DNA from: Chloroflexota bacterium
Lineage (GTDB): Bacteria; Chloroflexota; Dehalococcoidia; Lucifugimonadales; UBA826
Length of the DNA: 5,602 nt
Direction of reading: 5' to 3'
Assembly: GCA_002718095.1 (NCBI GenBank)
Contig: PBDP01000004.1
Coordinates: 101,349-106,950, forward strand
Position numbers and translations under genes: made by a program. The notes beneath the pieces were generated by a model. That model was not told where the DNA came from and ran no database searches. It saw nothing but the letters and a program-made list of their open reading frames with translations. How positions within the stretch are numbered: position 1 is the stretch's first letter; the number at the start of each line of letters is the position of its first letter. Shown here in pieces: positions 1 to 5,602 of the stretch.

Positions 1-285
1 AAAGCTAGCAATTCCAGTTATAGTCCTTGCTGCTAAGATCCCTTCTAGGTTCTTACTGATAAGGTCCTCAGATGCAGGGATGATGTCAATAATTTCTTTT
101 ACAAGTCCGGCTTGATCTATTTGAGGACCTATAAAAAAACCTAATGCTGATATTAGAGCTAAAGAAAGTGGAAATATCGAAAAAAGTGCATAGAATGAAA
201 TCGCTGCTGCCATGTATTGGCAGTTTTTATGCAGAAAGCTCCGTATAGCGTCATTTAAGAAAAGAATGATTCTTATTATAGACAA
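1..285 (-). CDS. YihY/virulence factor BrkB family membrane protein, N-terminal part (3' end outside window)
   Basis: The minus strand reads open for 95 codons from a TTG at 285-283 to the window edge. The translation has a short amphipathic N-terminus, then AAAISFYALFSIFPLSLALI near residues 26-45 within a membrane segment (about 27-53), then IPASEDLISKNLEGILAA (about 69-86). This spacing and the AAAxxFYALFSxFPL pattern match the start of the YihY/BrkB family, polytopic inner-membrane proteins of poorly known function. Older records call them ribonuclease BN, a name now judged wrong for this family. The TTG start is preferred because AAGGA lies 7 bases upstream and because family members carry about 25-30 residues before the AAA motif. 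The first in-frame ATG, at 213-211, would remove them. An in-frame stop lies upstream of the TTG. The gene is divergent from queA. Family assignment is fairly sure; substrate and role are unknown. Confidence 0.85.
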   Translation of the reverse strand, partial: MSIIRIILFLNDAIRSFLHKNCQYMAAAISFYALFSIFPLSLALISALGFFIGPQIDQAGLVKEIIDIIPASEDLISKNLEGILAARTITGIASF

Positions 286-405
286 TATTCGTTCCTTATT
301 TTTTAGAATCGATAAATATTTATGTATTTACATATAACAATTATTGGTTCAGTATTATTACGTAATTTAATTATATATCACTTGATGGGTTTTAAATATA
401 TTGAA
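286..405. promoter_or_regulatory. Divergent intergenic region, presumed promoters of the YihY/BrkB gene and queA
   Basis: These 120 AT-rich bases separate two divergent genes, so both promoters should lie here or nearby. On the plus strand, TTGGTT (344-349) and TTTAAT (366-371), 16 bases apart, form a weak sigma70-like pair that would give a leader of about 28 bases for queA. On the minus strand a perfect TATAAT reads at 375-370, but I see no good -35 partner. Two short palindromes occur, ATAAATATTTAT at 312-323 and ATTACGTAAT at 357-366. In such AT-rich DNA neither is strong evidence of an operator. That the region is regulatory follows from the gene layout; the individual boxes are guesses. 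Confidence 0.35.
293..297 (-). promoter_or_regulatory. Shine-Dalgarno site for the YihY/BrkB gene
   Basis: On the minus strand AAGGA stands 7 bases before the TTG at 285-283. The spacing is ideal. It is the main nucleotide evidence for choosing this non-ATG start over the internal ATG at 213-211. Confidence 0.6.
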
Positions 406-1434
406 ATGAATACTAATGATTTTGACTATTTCTTACCCAAATCACTCATAGCTCAAAATCCTATCGAACCCAGGGATCATTCCAAACTAATGATTCTGGA
501 TAGGGGAAAAGATGATATTGAGCATAAATCTTTTTATGATTTTCCTAATTATTTAAATCCGGGTGACGTATTAGTCTTTAATAACACTAAAGTTATCCCT
601 GCGAGAGTTTTTGGTAAATCTAAATTTTCTAATAAAGATGTCGAATTATTACTTTTAAATGAAGAAAAAGATAATATTTGGAAGGCTTTAGTAAAGCCTG
701 GTAAACGGATGAAAATAGGTGATATTTTCTATGTTAAGTCTAAATTAGACAGTGATATTTTAGGAGTGATATTAGATATAGATGATGAAGGTATTCGAAC
801 TGTTAGATTTGAAGGAGAATATGATTTAGAAAATATTGGTGAAATCCCTTTACCTCCTTACATTAGTAAAAAGATTCAAGATACTAATAGGTATCAAACT
901 GTTTATTCAAAATATGAAGGAAGTGTTGCTGCTCCAACTGCCGGGTTACATTTCACTCACGAATTATTGCAATTATTAAATGATCAAGGAATTAAATTAG
1001 CTTATGTTACTTTGCATGTAGGTATTGGTACATTTAAACCTGTCGTAGTTGATAATGTTTCAGAGCACAAAATGCATTCTGAATGGTGGGAATTAAATCA
1101 AGAAACGTCAGATATCATTAATAATGCTAAGTTAAATGGGAATAGAGTTATTTCTGTTGGCACTACCTCTGCAAGGTTATTAGAACATGCCGCAACCAAT
1201 CAAAAATCTAATTTACTGAAACCTGATTCTGGATGGGCTGACATTTTTATATATCCGGGATACGAATTTAAAATTATTGATGCTTTATTAACAAATTTCC
1301 ATTTACCAAAGTCTACCCTGTTGATGTTAATAAGTGCTTTTTACGATAAAGATACTATATTTCAGGCGTATGAAGAAGCTATAAAATCAGAGTATAGATT
1401 TTATAGCTTTGGAGATGCTATGTTTATTGTATGA
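406..1434 (+). CDS. queA: S-adenosylmethionine:tRNA ribosyltransferase-isomerase QueA
   Basis: QueA transfers and isomerises the ribosyl part of S-adenosylmethionine onto the preQ1 base at the wobble position of GUN-anticodon tRNAs, giving epoxyqueuosine, the penultimate step of queuosine synthesis in the cytoplasm. The 342-residue product has the usual family length and its conserved blocks in order: DFDYFLPKSLIAQ (5-17), EPRDHSKLMILDR (21-33), GDVLVFNNTKVIPARVFG (53-70), YQTVYSKYEGSVAAPTAGLH (163-182), VTLHVGIGTFKPV (201-213), HKMHSEWWELN (221-231), SVGTTSARLLEHAA (250-263) and the C-terminal LLTNFHLPKSTLL and YRFYSFGDAM. The frame is open upstream to an ATG at 322, but family alignment puts the start at 406, where MNTNDFDY matches the usual N-terminus. 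No good ribosome site is visible there; GATGGG at 384-389 is 16 bases away. The gene is followed directly by pstS and is probably co-transcribed with it, at least in part. Confidence 0.96.
   Translation: MNTNDFDYFLPKSLIAQNPIEPRDHSKLMILDRGKDDIEHKSFYDFPNYLNPGDVLVFNNTKVIPARVFGKSKFSNKDVELLLLNEEKDNIWKALVKPGKRMKIGDIFYVKSKLDSDILGVILDIDDEGIRTVRFEGEYDLENIGEIPLPPYISKKIQDTNRYQTVYSKYEGSVAAPTAGLHFTHELLQLLNDQGIKLAYVTLHVGIGTFKPVVVDNVSEHKMHSEWWELNQETSDIINNAKLNGNRVISVGTTSARLLEHAATNQKSNLLKPDSGWADIFIYPGYEFKIIDALLTNFHLPKSTLLMLISAFYDKDTIFQAYEEAIKSEYRFYSFGDAMFIV
1376..1409. repeat. Perfect 13-bp inverted repeat in the queA 3' end, upstream of pstS
   Basis: AAGCTATAAAATC (1376-1388) and GATTTTATAGCTT (1397-1409) are exact reverse complements around an 8-base spacer. 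A G-T pair at 1375/1410 would extend the RNA stem by wobble. It lies inside queA codons for the conserved C-terminus (around EAIKSEYRFYSF), 21 bases before the ATG at 1431 and 81 before the ATG at 1491. No T-run follows, so it is not a typical intrinsic terminator. It could be a protein-binding dyad or an mRNA stem ahead of pstS. The repeat is read directly; its function is unknown. Confidence 0.8.
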
Positions 1435-1470
1435 AAACTAATCTAGAAAATAAATCTAATTGTGAACAAT

Positions 1471-1477
1471 GGGAGGT
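1471..1477 (+). promoter_or_regulatory. Possible Shine-Dalgarno site for pstS
   Basis: GGGAGGT is strongly purine-rich and the best ribosome-site match near the start of pstS. It lies 13 bases before the ATG at 1491, longer than the usual 5-9 but usable. It falls inside the frame if translation begins at 1431, so it argues for the later start. No in-frame ATG, GTG or TTG lies at better spacing. Confidence 0.4.
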
Positions 1478-1490
1478 TTACAAGAATAAA

Positions 1491-2465
1491 ATGCCTATAA
1501 CAAGAATTAATATTACGGATGTGTTATTTGTATCTATGATATCTATGGTTTTTATATCTATGGTTTTTATATCTTGTTCTGATACTACTTCAGAGTCAAT
1601 CAATTCCAATAACAGTGAAAATGAACTGACGGGAACAGTTGAGATAGATGGATCGAGTACGGTTTACCCCGTTTCGGAGGCAGTTGCTGAAGAATTTAAT
1701 AAATTACACCCTAAAGTTAGAGTCAATGTTGGAGTTTCGGGAACTGGAGGCGGATTTAAAAGATTTACTAAAGGAGAGATTGATATATCTGGTGCATCCC
1801 GTCCCATCAAAGATCCTAAAGAAACAAGTGTAGCTGCTGAGAATGGCATTAATTATGTAGAGCTCCGTCTAGGTACTGATGGATTGTCTGTTGTAGTGAG
1901 CCCAGACAATGATTTTGTTGATTGTTTAACTACTGACGAATTGAAATCTATTTGGGGACCAGAATCCACAATTGATAACTGGAAACAGGTAAGATCATCA
2001 TTTCCTGATACCGAGATGAGACTTTATGGCCCTGATACAGATTCGGGAACATTCGACTACTTTACGGAAGAGATCATGGGGGAAGCCCAGGTATCAAGAG
2101 CTGATTACACAGCATCTGCTGATGATAATGTTTTGGTTCAAGGAATTGGAGGAGATAAAGGATCACTTGGATATTTTGGGTATGCTTATTACCAAGAAAA
2201 TACAGAGAAATTGAAATTAGTTGCTGTTGATAGTGGTTCAGGATGTGTTAAACCTAGCCTCACAACAATACCATCTGGAGAATATAGCCCTCTATCCAGA
2301 CCACTGTTTATATATGTGAATACGGATAGTTATAAAAATAAACCTGCCGTTAAGGAGTTAGTGGATTTTTACATGATTAATGGTCCAGAGCTCATTAATG
2401 AAGTTGGGTATGTTGCTTCTGATAGTTCAGTATATTCTAAAAATAAATCTTTATTGGGAAACTAA
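1491..2465 (+). CDS. pstS: Phosphate ABC transporter substrate-binding lipoprotein PstS
   Basis: PstS binds inorganic phosphate outside the cytoplasmic membrane and delivers it to PstC-PstA. Residue numbers here count from the ATG at 1431. A hydrophobic stretch (about 31-48) ends at VFIS-C49, a plausible but imperfect lipobox with Phe at -3, so the protein is probably lipid-anchored. A Ser/Asn-rich linker (50-66) follows. The mature domain has the PstS phosphate-site blocks: DGSSTVYPVSEAVAEEF (73-89), SGTGGGFKRF (103-112), DISGASRPIK (118-127), GPDTDSGTFDYFTEEI (200-215), DYTASADDNVLVQGI (225-239) and LSRPLFIYV (288-296). Cys165 and Cys272 could form a disulfide. The frame opens at 1431, overlapping the queA stop by ATGA, but that start adds 20 polar residues before the signal peptide. 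The ATG at 1491 gives a 28-residue signal sequence and has GGGAGGT upstream. The product is certain; the start is not. Length (about 324 or 344 residues) is normal. Confidence 0.95.
   Translation: MPITRINITDVLFVSMISMVFISMVFISCSDTTSESINSNNSENELTGTVEIDGSSTVYPVSEAVAEEFNKLHPKVRVNVGVSGTGGGFKRFTKGEIDISGASRPIKDPKETSVAAENGINYVELRLGTDGLSVVVSPDNDFVDCLTTDELKSIWGPESTIDNWKQVRSSFPDTEMRLYGPDTDSGTFDYFTEEIMGEAQVSRADYTASADDNVLVQGIGGDKGSLGYFGYAYYQENTEKLKLVAVDSGSGCVKPSLTTIPSGEYSPLSRPLFIYVNTDSYKNKPAVKELVDFYMINGPELINEVGYVASDSSVYSKNKSLLGN
1541..1574 (+). repeat. 15-bp tandem duplication in the PstS signal-peptide coding region
   Basis: The unit ATCTATGGTTTTTAT occurs at 1541-1555 and exactly again at 1556-1570, followed by a partial third copy, ATCT (1571-1574). 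The shorter ATCTATG also occurs just upstream at 1532-1538. Because the unit is 15 bases the duplication stays in frame and encodes repeated SMVFI in the hydrophobic core, directly before the lipobox cysteine. Replication slippage is the likely origin. Confidence 0.9.
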
Positions 2466-2579
2466 AAACACCTTATTTTCATAATATACGTTATACTTAT
2501 TTGAGTTTGCACAGTACTGATTATGATAAAGGCATTAAATGCCTTTATCATATATTTAAGATTAAATAATCACAGGTAT
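2466..2579 (+). promoter_or_regulatory. pstS-pstC intergenic region
   Basis: This 114-base AT-rich gap is the longest non-coding stretch inside the operon; the other pst junctions are 37 bases or less. It holds the 14-bp hairpin at 2522-2552 and a TATACT at 2492-2497 that resembles a -10 box, but I see no -35 box at correct spacing. A weak AGG (2574-2576) lies 3 bases before the pstC ATG. The gap likely lets pstS be expressed at a different level from the permease genes, as is usual for binding-protein transporters. That role is inferred. Confidence 0.45.
2522..2552 (+). promoter_or_regulatory. Perfect 14-bp stem-loop between pstS and pstC
   Basis: TATGATAAAGGCAT (2522-2535) pairs without mismatch with ATGCCTTTATCATA (2539-2552) around a three-base TAA loop. 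It begins 57 bases after the pstS stop and ends 27 bases before the chosen pstC ATG. The sequence after it (TATTTAAG) has only a short T-run, so it is a poor intrinsic terminator. It may be a leaky attenuator, a 3' stabiliser of pstS mRNA or a processing site. An in-frame ATG at 2523 sits in the stem, and such a start would be hidden in the mRNA. The structure is seen; the role is inferred by analogy with other binding-protein operons. Confidence 0.7.
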
Positions 2580-3488
2580 ATGCTCGGATCAAATAATTCT
2601 AAAAAACCTAATTTTGTGAAGCTCGAAGGGACGATTGTTAAATGGTTGTTTTTTGCTTGTGCAACTGTTTCTATTCTCACAACTGTTGCAATATTGTTCA
2701 CTCTTTTTTATCAAGCATTGAGTTTTTTTGATGAAATACCTGTTTGGGATTTTTTAACTGGAACTAGGTGGACACCTATATTAAAACCTCGCTCGTATGG
2801 GGTTTTACCTTTAGTTTCAGGAACTCTTTTAGTTACTGCGATTGCTGCTATTGTTGCTTTGCCAATTGGATTAATGACAGCAATTTTTTTGTCCGAATAT
2901 GCTCCGGATAAACTTAGAAGAGTTTTAAAACCAATTTTAGAAATCCTTGCAGGAGTTCCAACTGTAGTGTACGGATATTTCGCATTAACATTTGTTACAC
3001 CTTTGCTTCAGACCATTTTGTCTGACTTAATTATATTTAATGCACTTAGCGCTGGGTTAGTTATGGGGGTAATGATAATTCCTATGGTCTCATCGTTAAG
3101 TGAGGACGCGATGATATCTGTTCCAAGAAGTTTAAGAGAAGGAGCATACGCGTTAGGCGCGAATAGATATGAAGTGAGTCTAAAGATTGTAGTCCCAGCA
3201 GCATTGTCTGGAATTATAGCGGCTTTCATTCTAGCTATTTCTAGAGCAATAGGTGAAACAATGTTGGTTACTATTGCTGCCGGAGCTACTCCTAGATTAA
3301 CCTTTAATCCAATGGAAAGCATTCAAACTATGACAGCGTATATCGTTCAACTTAGCCTGGGCGAATCTCCTGTGGGTTCCTTAGAATACAATACGATTTT
3401 TGCTGTTGGGTTAGTTTTATTTGCAATGACTCTAATGATGAATTTATTAGGGTTCTGGGTTGTTCGTAGATATAGGGAGATTTATTAA
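2580..3488 (+). CDS. pstC: Phosphate ABC transporter permease PstC
   Basis: PstC forms, with PstA, the membrane channel that moves phosphate into the cytoplasm using ATP hydrolysis by PstB. The 302-residue product has about six hydrophobic segments (roughly 19-46, 77-104, 119-143, 151-172, 204-232 and 272-294). The region [20 protein letters not shown] (116-135) is typical of PstC. The EAA loop that docks on the ATPase is [13 protein letters not shown] (187-199) with VVPAALSGI (204-212), followed by SRAIGETM. The frame is open back to an ATG at 2523, but that codon is buried in a hairpin stem and lacks a ribosome site. The ATG at 2580 gives the normal short cytoplasmic N-terminus ([12 protein letters not shown]) before the first membrane segment, though its own ribosome site is weak. 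The stop overlaps the pstA start by one base (TAATG), suggesting translational coupling. PstC is told from PstA by gene order and the GVPTVVYG motif. Confidence 0.95.
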   Translation: MLGSNNSKKPNFVKLEGTIVKWLFFACATVSILTTVAILFTLFYQALSFFDEIPVWDFLTGTRWTPILKPRSYGVLPLVSGTLLVTAIAAIVALPIGLMTAIFLSEYAPDKLRRVLKPILEILAGVPTVVYGYFALTFVTPLLQTILSDLIIFNALSAGLVMGVMIIPMVSSLSEDAMISVPRSLREGAYALGANRYEVSLKIVVPAALSGIIAAFILAISRAIGETMLVTIAAGATPRLTFNPMESIQTMTAYIVQLSLGESPVGSLEYNTIFAVGLVLFAMTLMMNLLGFWVVRRYREIY

Positions 3489-4381
3489 TGTCACTACCTG
3501 ATATAGAAATTAAATCTCAGCTTGTTCCTAGGCGTAGGCTTAGAAAAACGTTAGGAATATTTTTCTATGGATTGTTTCTTGCTGCTTCACTAGTTGGGAT
3601 TTTAGGACTCATTGTGTTACTTTTTGAAGTTTTGACCAATGGGATACCTTGGGTAAATTGGCAATTTATTACTGATTATCCTTCTAGGTTTCCGGAAGAA
3701 GCCGGTCTTTTTTCAGCTCTTATGGGAACTGTTTGGGTTATGGGAATGACAGCTGTTCTAACTGTTCCTGTTGGGGTAGGAGCTGCTATATATCTTGAAG
3801 AATATGCGCCTGATAATTTTTTAACACGATTTATTGAAATAAATGTTGCCAACTTGGCAGGAGTACCTTCAATTGTGTACGGGCTTTTAGGAATGGGATT
3901 ATTTGTATACTGGATGGAATTAGGAAGAAGCATTCTTGCAGGTGCAATGACACTTTCTTTATTAGTTTTGCCGATTGTTATATTAGCGTCTCGTGAAGCG
4001 ATAAAGGCTGTTCCGGGCTCATATAGACAAGGCGCTTATGCAATGGGGGCAGATAAATGGCAAGTAATAAAAGGAGTGGTCCTCCCTTCTGCAGTTCCTG
4101 GAATACTCACTGGAACTATTTTAGCTTTGTCTAGAGCAATAGGAGAAGCCGCACCAGTTATTGCTATTAGTGCGTTAGTATACTTAACATTTGTCCCTAC
4201 ACATCCAATGGAGAGATTCACGGTTTTACCAATCCAGATTTTTAACTGGGTTGCACGTCCACAAGAAGATTTCCAAGGTTTGGCTGCAGCAGGCATAATT
4301 GTGTTATTAAGTATTTTACTTGTTATGAATTCTATAGCGGTATTTTTGAGAAATAAATATCAAACCAGGTCTGAGGAATAA
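3488..4381 (+). CDS. pstA: Phosphate ABC transporter permease PstA
   Basis: PstA is the second membrane subunit of the phosphate channel and pairs with PstC. The 297-residue protein begins with a basic cytoplasmic tail (RRRLRK, 15-20), then hydrophobic segments at about 21-47, 72-103, 121-141, 147-167, 197-230 and 264-286. Family blocks are [14 protein letters not shown] (72-85), YLEEYAPDN (102-110), [19 protein letters not shown] (122-140) and [11 protein letters not shown] (215-225). The EAA loop [13 protein letters not shown] (181-193) with [10 protein letters not shown] (197-206) is the PstB contact. The start is supported by GGGAG at 3475-3479, 8 bases upstream, and by the one-base overlap with the pstC stop. 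pstB follows after three bases. Length and motif content are normal, and no damage is seen. Confidence 0.95.
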   Translation: MSLPDIEIKSQLVPRRRLRKTLGIFFYGLFLAASLVGILGLIVLLFEVLTNGIPWVNWQFITDYPSRFPEEAGLFSALMGTVWVMGMTAVLTVPVGVGAAIYLEEYAPDNFLTRFIEINVANLAGVPSIVYGLLGMGLFVYWMELGRSILAGAMTLSLLVLPIVILASREAIKAVPGSYRQGAYAMGADKWQVIKGVVLPSAVPGILTGTILALSRAIGEAAPVIAISALVYLTFVPTHPMERFTVLPIQIFNWVARPQEDFQGLAAAGIIVLLSILLVMNSIAVFLRNKYQTRSEE

Positions 4382-4384
4382 TTT

Positions 4385-5170
4385 ATGGATGCGAATTCTA
4401 CTAGTTCGGAAATAGTATTAAATGTTGAGAATTTGAATGTTTATTATGGAGATTTTTTAGCTGTTAAAGATGTTAGTATGAAAATTCTTAAGAATAAAGT
4501 GACGGCTTTTATCGGTCCTTCTGGTTGTGGTAAAAGTACATTTATCCGATGCTTAAATAGGATGAATGACCTTATTCCTACGGCTAAGGTTGAAGGTAAG
4601 GTCATATTTGAGAATGAAGATATATATGATGATGTTGTTGATGCAACTGAGATAAGATCTAGAATAGGGATGGTTTTCCAAAAGCCAAATCCTTTCCCCA
4701 AATCTATTTATCAGAATATAGCATTTGGTCTTAAGGTTAATGGGTTTGCAGGCGACATGGATCAAGCTGTTGAAAAATCCCTCAAACAAGCAGCTCTCTG
4801 GGAAGAAGTTAAAGATCGGCTTGATGATAGTGCATTTGCTTTATCAGGAGGTCAACAGCAGAGATTGTGTATTGCGCGGGCATTGGCTGTAGAACCTGAA
4901 GTTTTGTTAATGGATGAGCCGGCTTCGGCTTTAGATCCTATTGCAACTTTAGCCATTGAGGATTTAGTTAGAGATTTAAAAGAAACTTATTCAATAGTTA
5001 TCGTTACTCATAACATGCAACAAGCAGCTCGAGTGTCAGATGAGACAGCTTTTTTTATGGTTGGTGAGAATAGGGCTGGATATCTTGTAGAATACGATGA
5101 TACGCAGAAGATATTTACTAATCCTGATAATGAAAAAACTGAAGAATATATTACAGGGCGATTCAGTTAG
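4385..5170 (+). CDS. pstB: Phosphate ABC transporter ATP-binding protein PstB
   Basis: PstB is the cytoplasmic ATPase that drives phosphate import through PstC-PstA. The 261-residue protein has every expected element in order: Walker [10 protein letters not shown] (44-52), the Q-loop [19 protein letters not shown] (97-115) with the PstB-specific KPNPFP stretch, the ABC signature LSGGQQQR (153-160), Walker [14 protein letters not shown] (173-185) with Glu178 as the likely catalytic base, and the H-loop histidine in [13 protein letters not shown] (207-219). The tail [15 protein letters not shown] and the end EEYITGRFS are characteristic of PstB and set it apart from other ATPases of this superfamily. 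GAGGA at 4373-4377, 7 bases upstream, supports the start. It is tightly placed after pstA and before phoU, and is probably translated from the same mRNA. Confidence 0.97.
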   Translation: MDANSTSSEIVLNVENLNVYYGDFLAVKDVSMKILKNKVTAFIGPSGCGKSTFIRCLNRMNDLIPTAKVEGKVIFENEDIYDDVVDATEIRSRIGMVFQKPNPFPKSIYQNIAFGLKVNGFAGDMDQAVEKSLKQAALWEEVKDRLDDSAFALSGGQQQRLCIARALAVEPEVLLMDEPASALDPIATLAIEDLVRDLKETYSIVIVTHNMQQAARVSDETAFFMVGENRAGYLVEYDDTQKIFTNPDNEKTEEYITGRFS

Positions 5171-5196
5171 CGTGTGATTGCCTAATAGTTAATTCT

Positions 5197-5203
5197 AAGG
5201 AGG
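5197..5203 (+). promoter_or_regulatory. Strong Shine-Dalgarno site for phoU
   Basis: AAGGAGG, within TAAGGAGGG, nearly matches the full anti-Shine-Dalgarno consensus. It lies 4 bases before the ATG at 5208 and fixes the phoU start. It is clearly stronger than the sites before the other genes here. Confidence 0.8.
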
Positions 5204-5207
5204 GTAT

Positions 5208-5602
5208 ATGCCAAGAGCAGATTTTGAAAAGAATCTTCAACAAGTTCAGGACGATATAGTTAAACTTTCTAGTATGGTAGAAAAATCAATATCTAAGTCT
5301 GTTGAGGCTTTAAAGGCTCGAGATCTAGATTTATCCAAGCAAGTTATTGAAGAAGATGATGCTATAGATAGATATCAAGAATCTATAGAAGAGCTTTGTA
5401 TTGAGATGATCGCATTAGAAGCCCCTATGGCAGGGGATTTACGAGTTATTGTTACTGCTATGATGGTTGCGAGTGAATTAGAAAGGATGGGAGATTATGC
5501 AGAAGGTATTGCCAAATTAAGCTTGACAATGGGTGATCTGCCTCCACTTAAACCATTGATAGATATACCTAGAATGATGGAAAGATCAATTCATATGCTA
5601 GG
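5208..5602 (+). CDS. phoU: Phosphate signalling/transport accessory protein PhoU, N-terminal part (truncated by window edge)
   Basis: PhoU is a soluble regulator made of two three-helix bundles. In well-studied bacteria it links the Pst transporter to the PhoR sensor kinase, restrains phosphate uptake and binds metal clusters. The 131 codons visible cover the first half; full PhoU proteins have about 210-235 residues. The start MPRADFEKNLQQVQDDIVKL is a typical first helix. It is followed by an acidic stretch VIEEDDAIDRYQESIEELC (46-64), APMAGDLRVIVTAMMVASEL (72-91) and the metal-binding-type motif ERMGD (Glu92 to Asp96, ExxxD) in LERMGDYAEGIAK. The gene starts 37 bases after pstB, behind a near-consensus ribosome site, and completes the common pstSCAB-phoU order. 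The second bundle and the stop lie beyond the window, so intactness cannot be judged. No phoB or phoR is visible here. Confidence 0.93.
   Translation, partial: MPRADFEKNLQQVQDDIVKLSSMVEKSISKSVEALKARDLDLSKQVIEEDDAIDRYQESIEELCIEMIALEAPMAGDLRVIVTAMMVASELERMGDYAEGIAKLSLTMGDLPPLKPLIDIPRMMERSIHML

Noticed and set aside
312-323. Palindrome ATAAATATTTAT as an operator
   Set aside because: It consists only of A and T in very AT-rich DNA, so chance is an adequate explanation.
322-405. N-terminal extension of queA from the upstream ATG at 322 (or the ATG at 385)
   Set aside because: The extra residues are hydrophobic and unlike any QueA N-terminus, the family start aligns at 406, and neither upstream ATG has a ribosome site.
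2492-2497. TATACT as the -10 box of an internal promoter for pstC
   Set aside because: It matches five of six consensus bases, but no -35 box lies 16-18 bases upstream, and such hexamers are common in AT-rich DNA.
2522-2557. Calling the pstS-pstC hairpin an intrinsic terminator
   Set aside because: The stem is not GC-rich and is followed by only a short interrupted T-run. Full termination would also cut off pstCAB-phoU unless another promoter exists.
2523-2579. N-terminal extension of pstC from the ATG at 2523
   Set aside because: The ATG lies inside a perfect 14-bp hairpin with no ribosome site, and the frame is open there largely because both hairpin arms happen to lack stops. The start at 2580 gives the usual PstC N-terminus.
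3008-3322. Long antisense open frame within pstC, with similar ones in pstA and pstB
   Set aside because: They lie wholly opposite strongly conserved coding sequence, have no ribosome site and encode no recognisable domain. They are shadows of the plus-strand genes.
1-5602. A novel defence, mobile or biosynthetic system
   Set aside because: All coding space is explained by well-known families in a common order. No transposase, integrase, toxin-antitoxin pair, CRISPR repeats or unknown gene of notable length was found.

Overview
This window looks like ordinary chromosome from an AT-rich bacterium. It carries the 5' end of a YihY/BrkB-family membrane protein gene on the minus strand, a tRNA queuosine-modification gene (queA), and a phosphate-specific transport operon in the order pstS-pstC-pstA-pstB-phoU, whose last gene runs off the right edge. 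No mobile element, CRISPR array, RNA gene or broken gene was seen. The taxon cannot be fixed by reading alone. The PstS subtype (a lipoprotein with the GSST, SGTGGG and DSGTFDYF motifs) and the PhoU ExxxD motif in an LERMGDYAEG context recall Chloroflexota or cyanobacteria-like lineages, but this is a weak inference from remembered family resemblance.

Layout. Bases 1-285 (minus) hold the N-terminal 95 codons of a YihY/BrkB gene with a probable TTG start. Bases 286-405 are an AT-rich divergent intergenic region that should hold both promoters. queA follows at 406-1434. pstS comes immediately after: the longest pstS frame overlaps the queA stop by ATGA, but a start at 1491 gives a better signal peptide. 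A gap of about 114 bases between pstS and pstC contains a perfect 14-bp hairpin. pstC and pstA overlap by one base, pstA and pstB are 3 bases apart, and phoU starts 37 bases after pstB behind a near-perfect Shine-Dalgarno sequence.

How the genes work together. PstS would capture phosphate outside the membrane, PstC and PstA form the channel, PstB powers it with ATP, and PhoU is the regulator that in other bacteria couples the transporter to phosphate signalling and protects against excess uptake. QueA acts in an unrelated pathway, tRNA wobble-base modification, and seems to share only transcription.

The points most worth a second look are structural. Two long perfect inverted repeats bracket pstS, one inside the end of queA and one in the pstS-pstC gap. 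A 15-bp in-frame tandem duplication lies in the hydrophobic core of the PstS signal peptide. I found no convincing evidence of an undescribed system.
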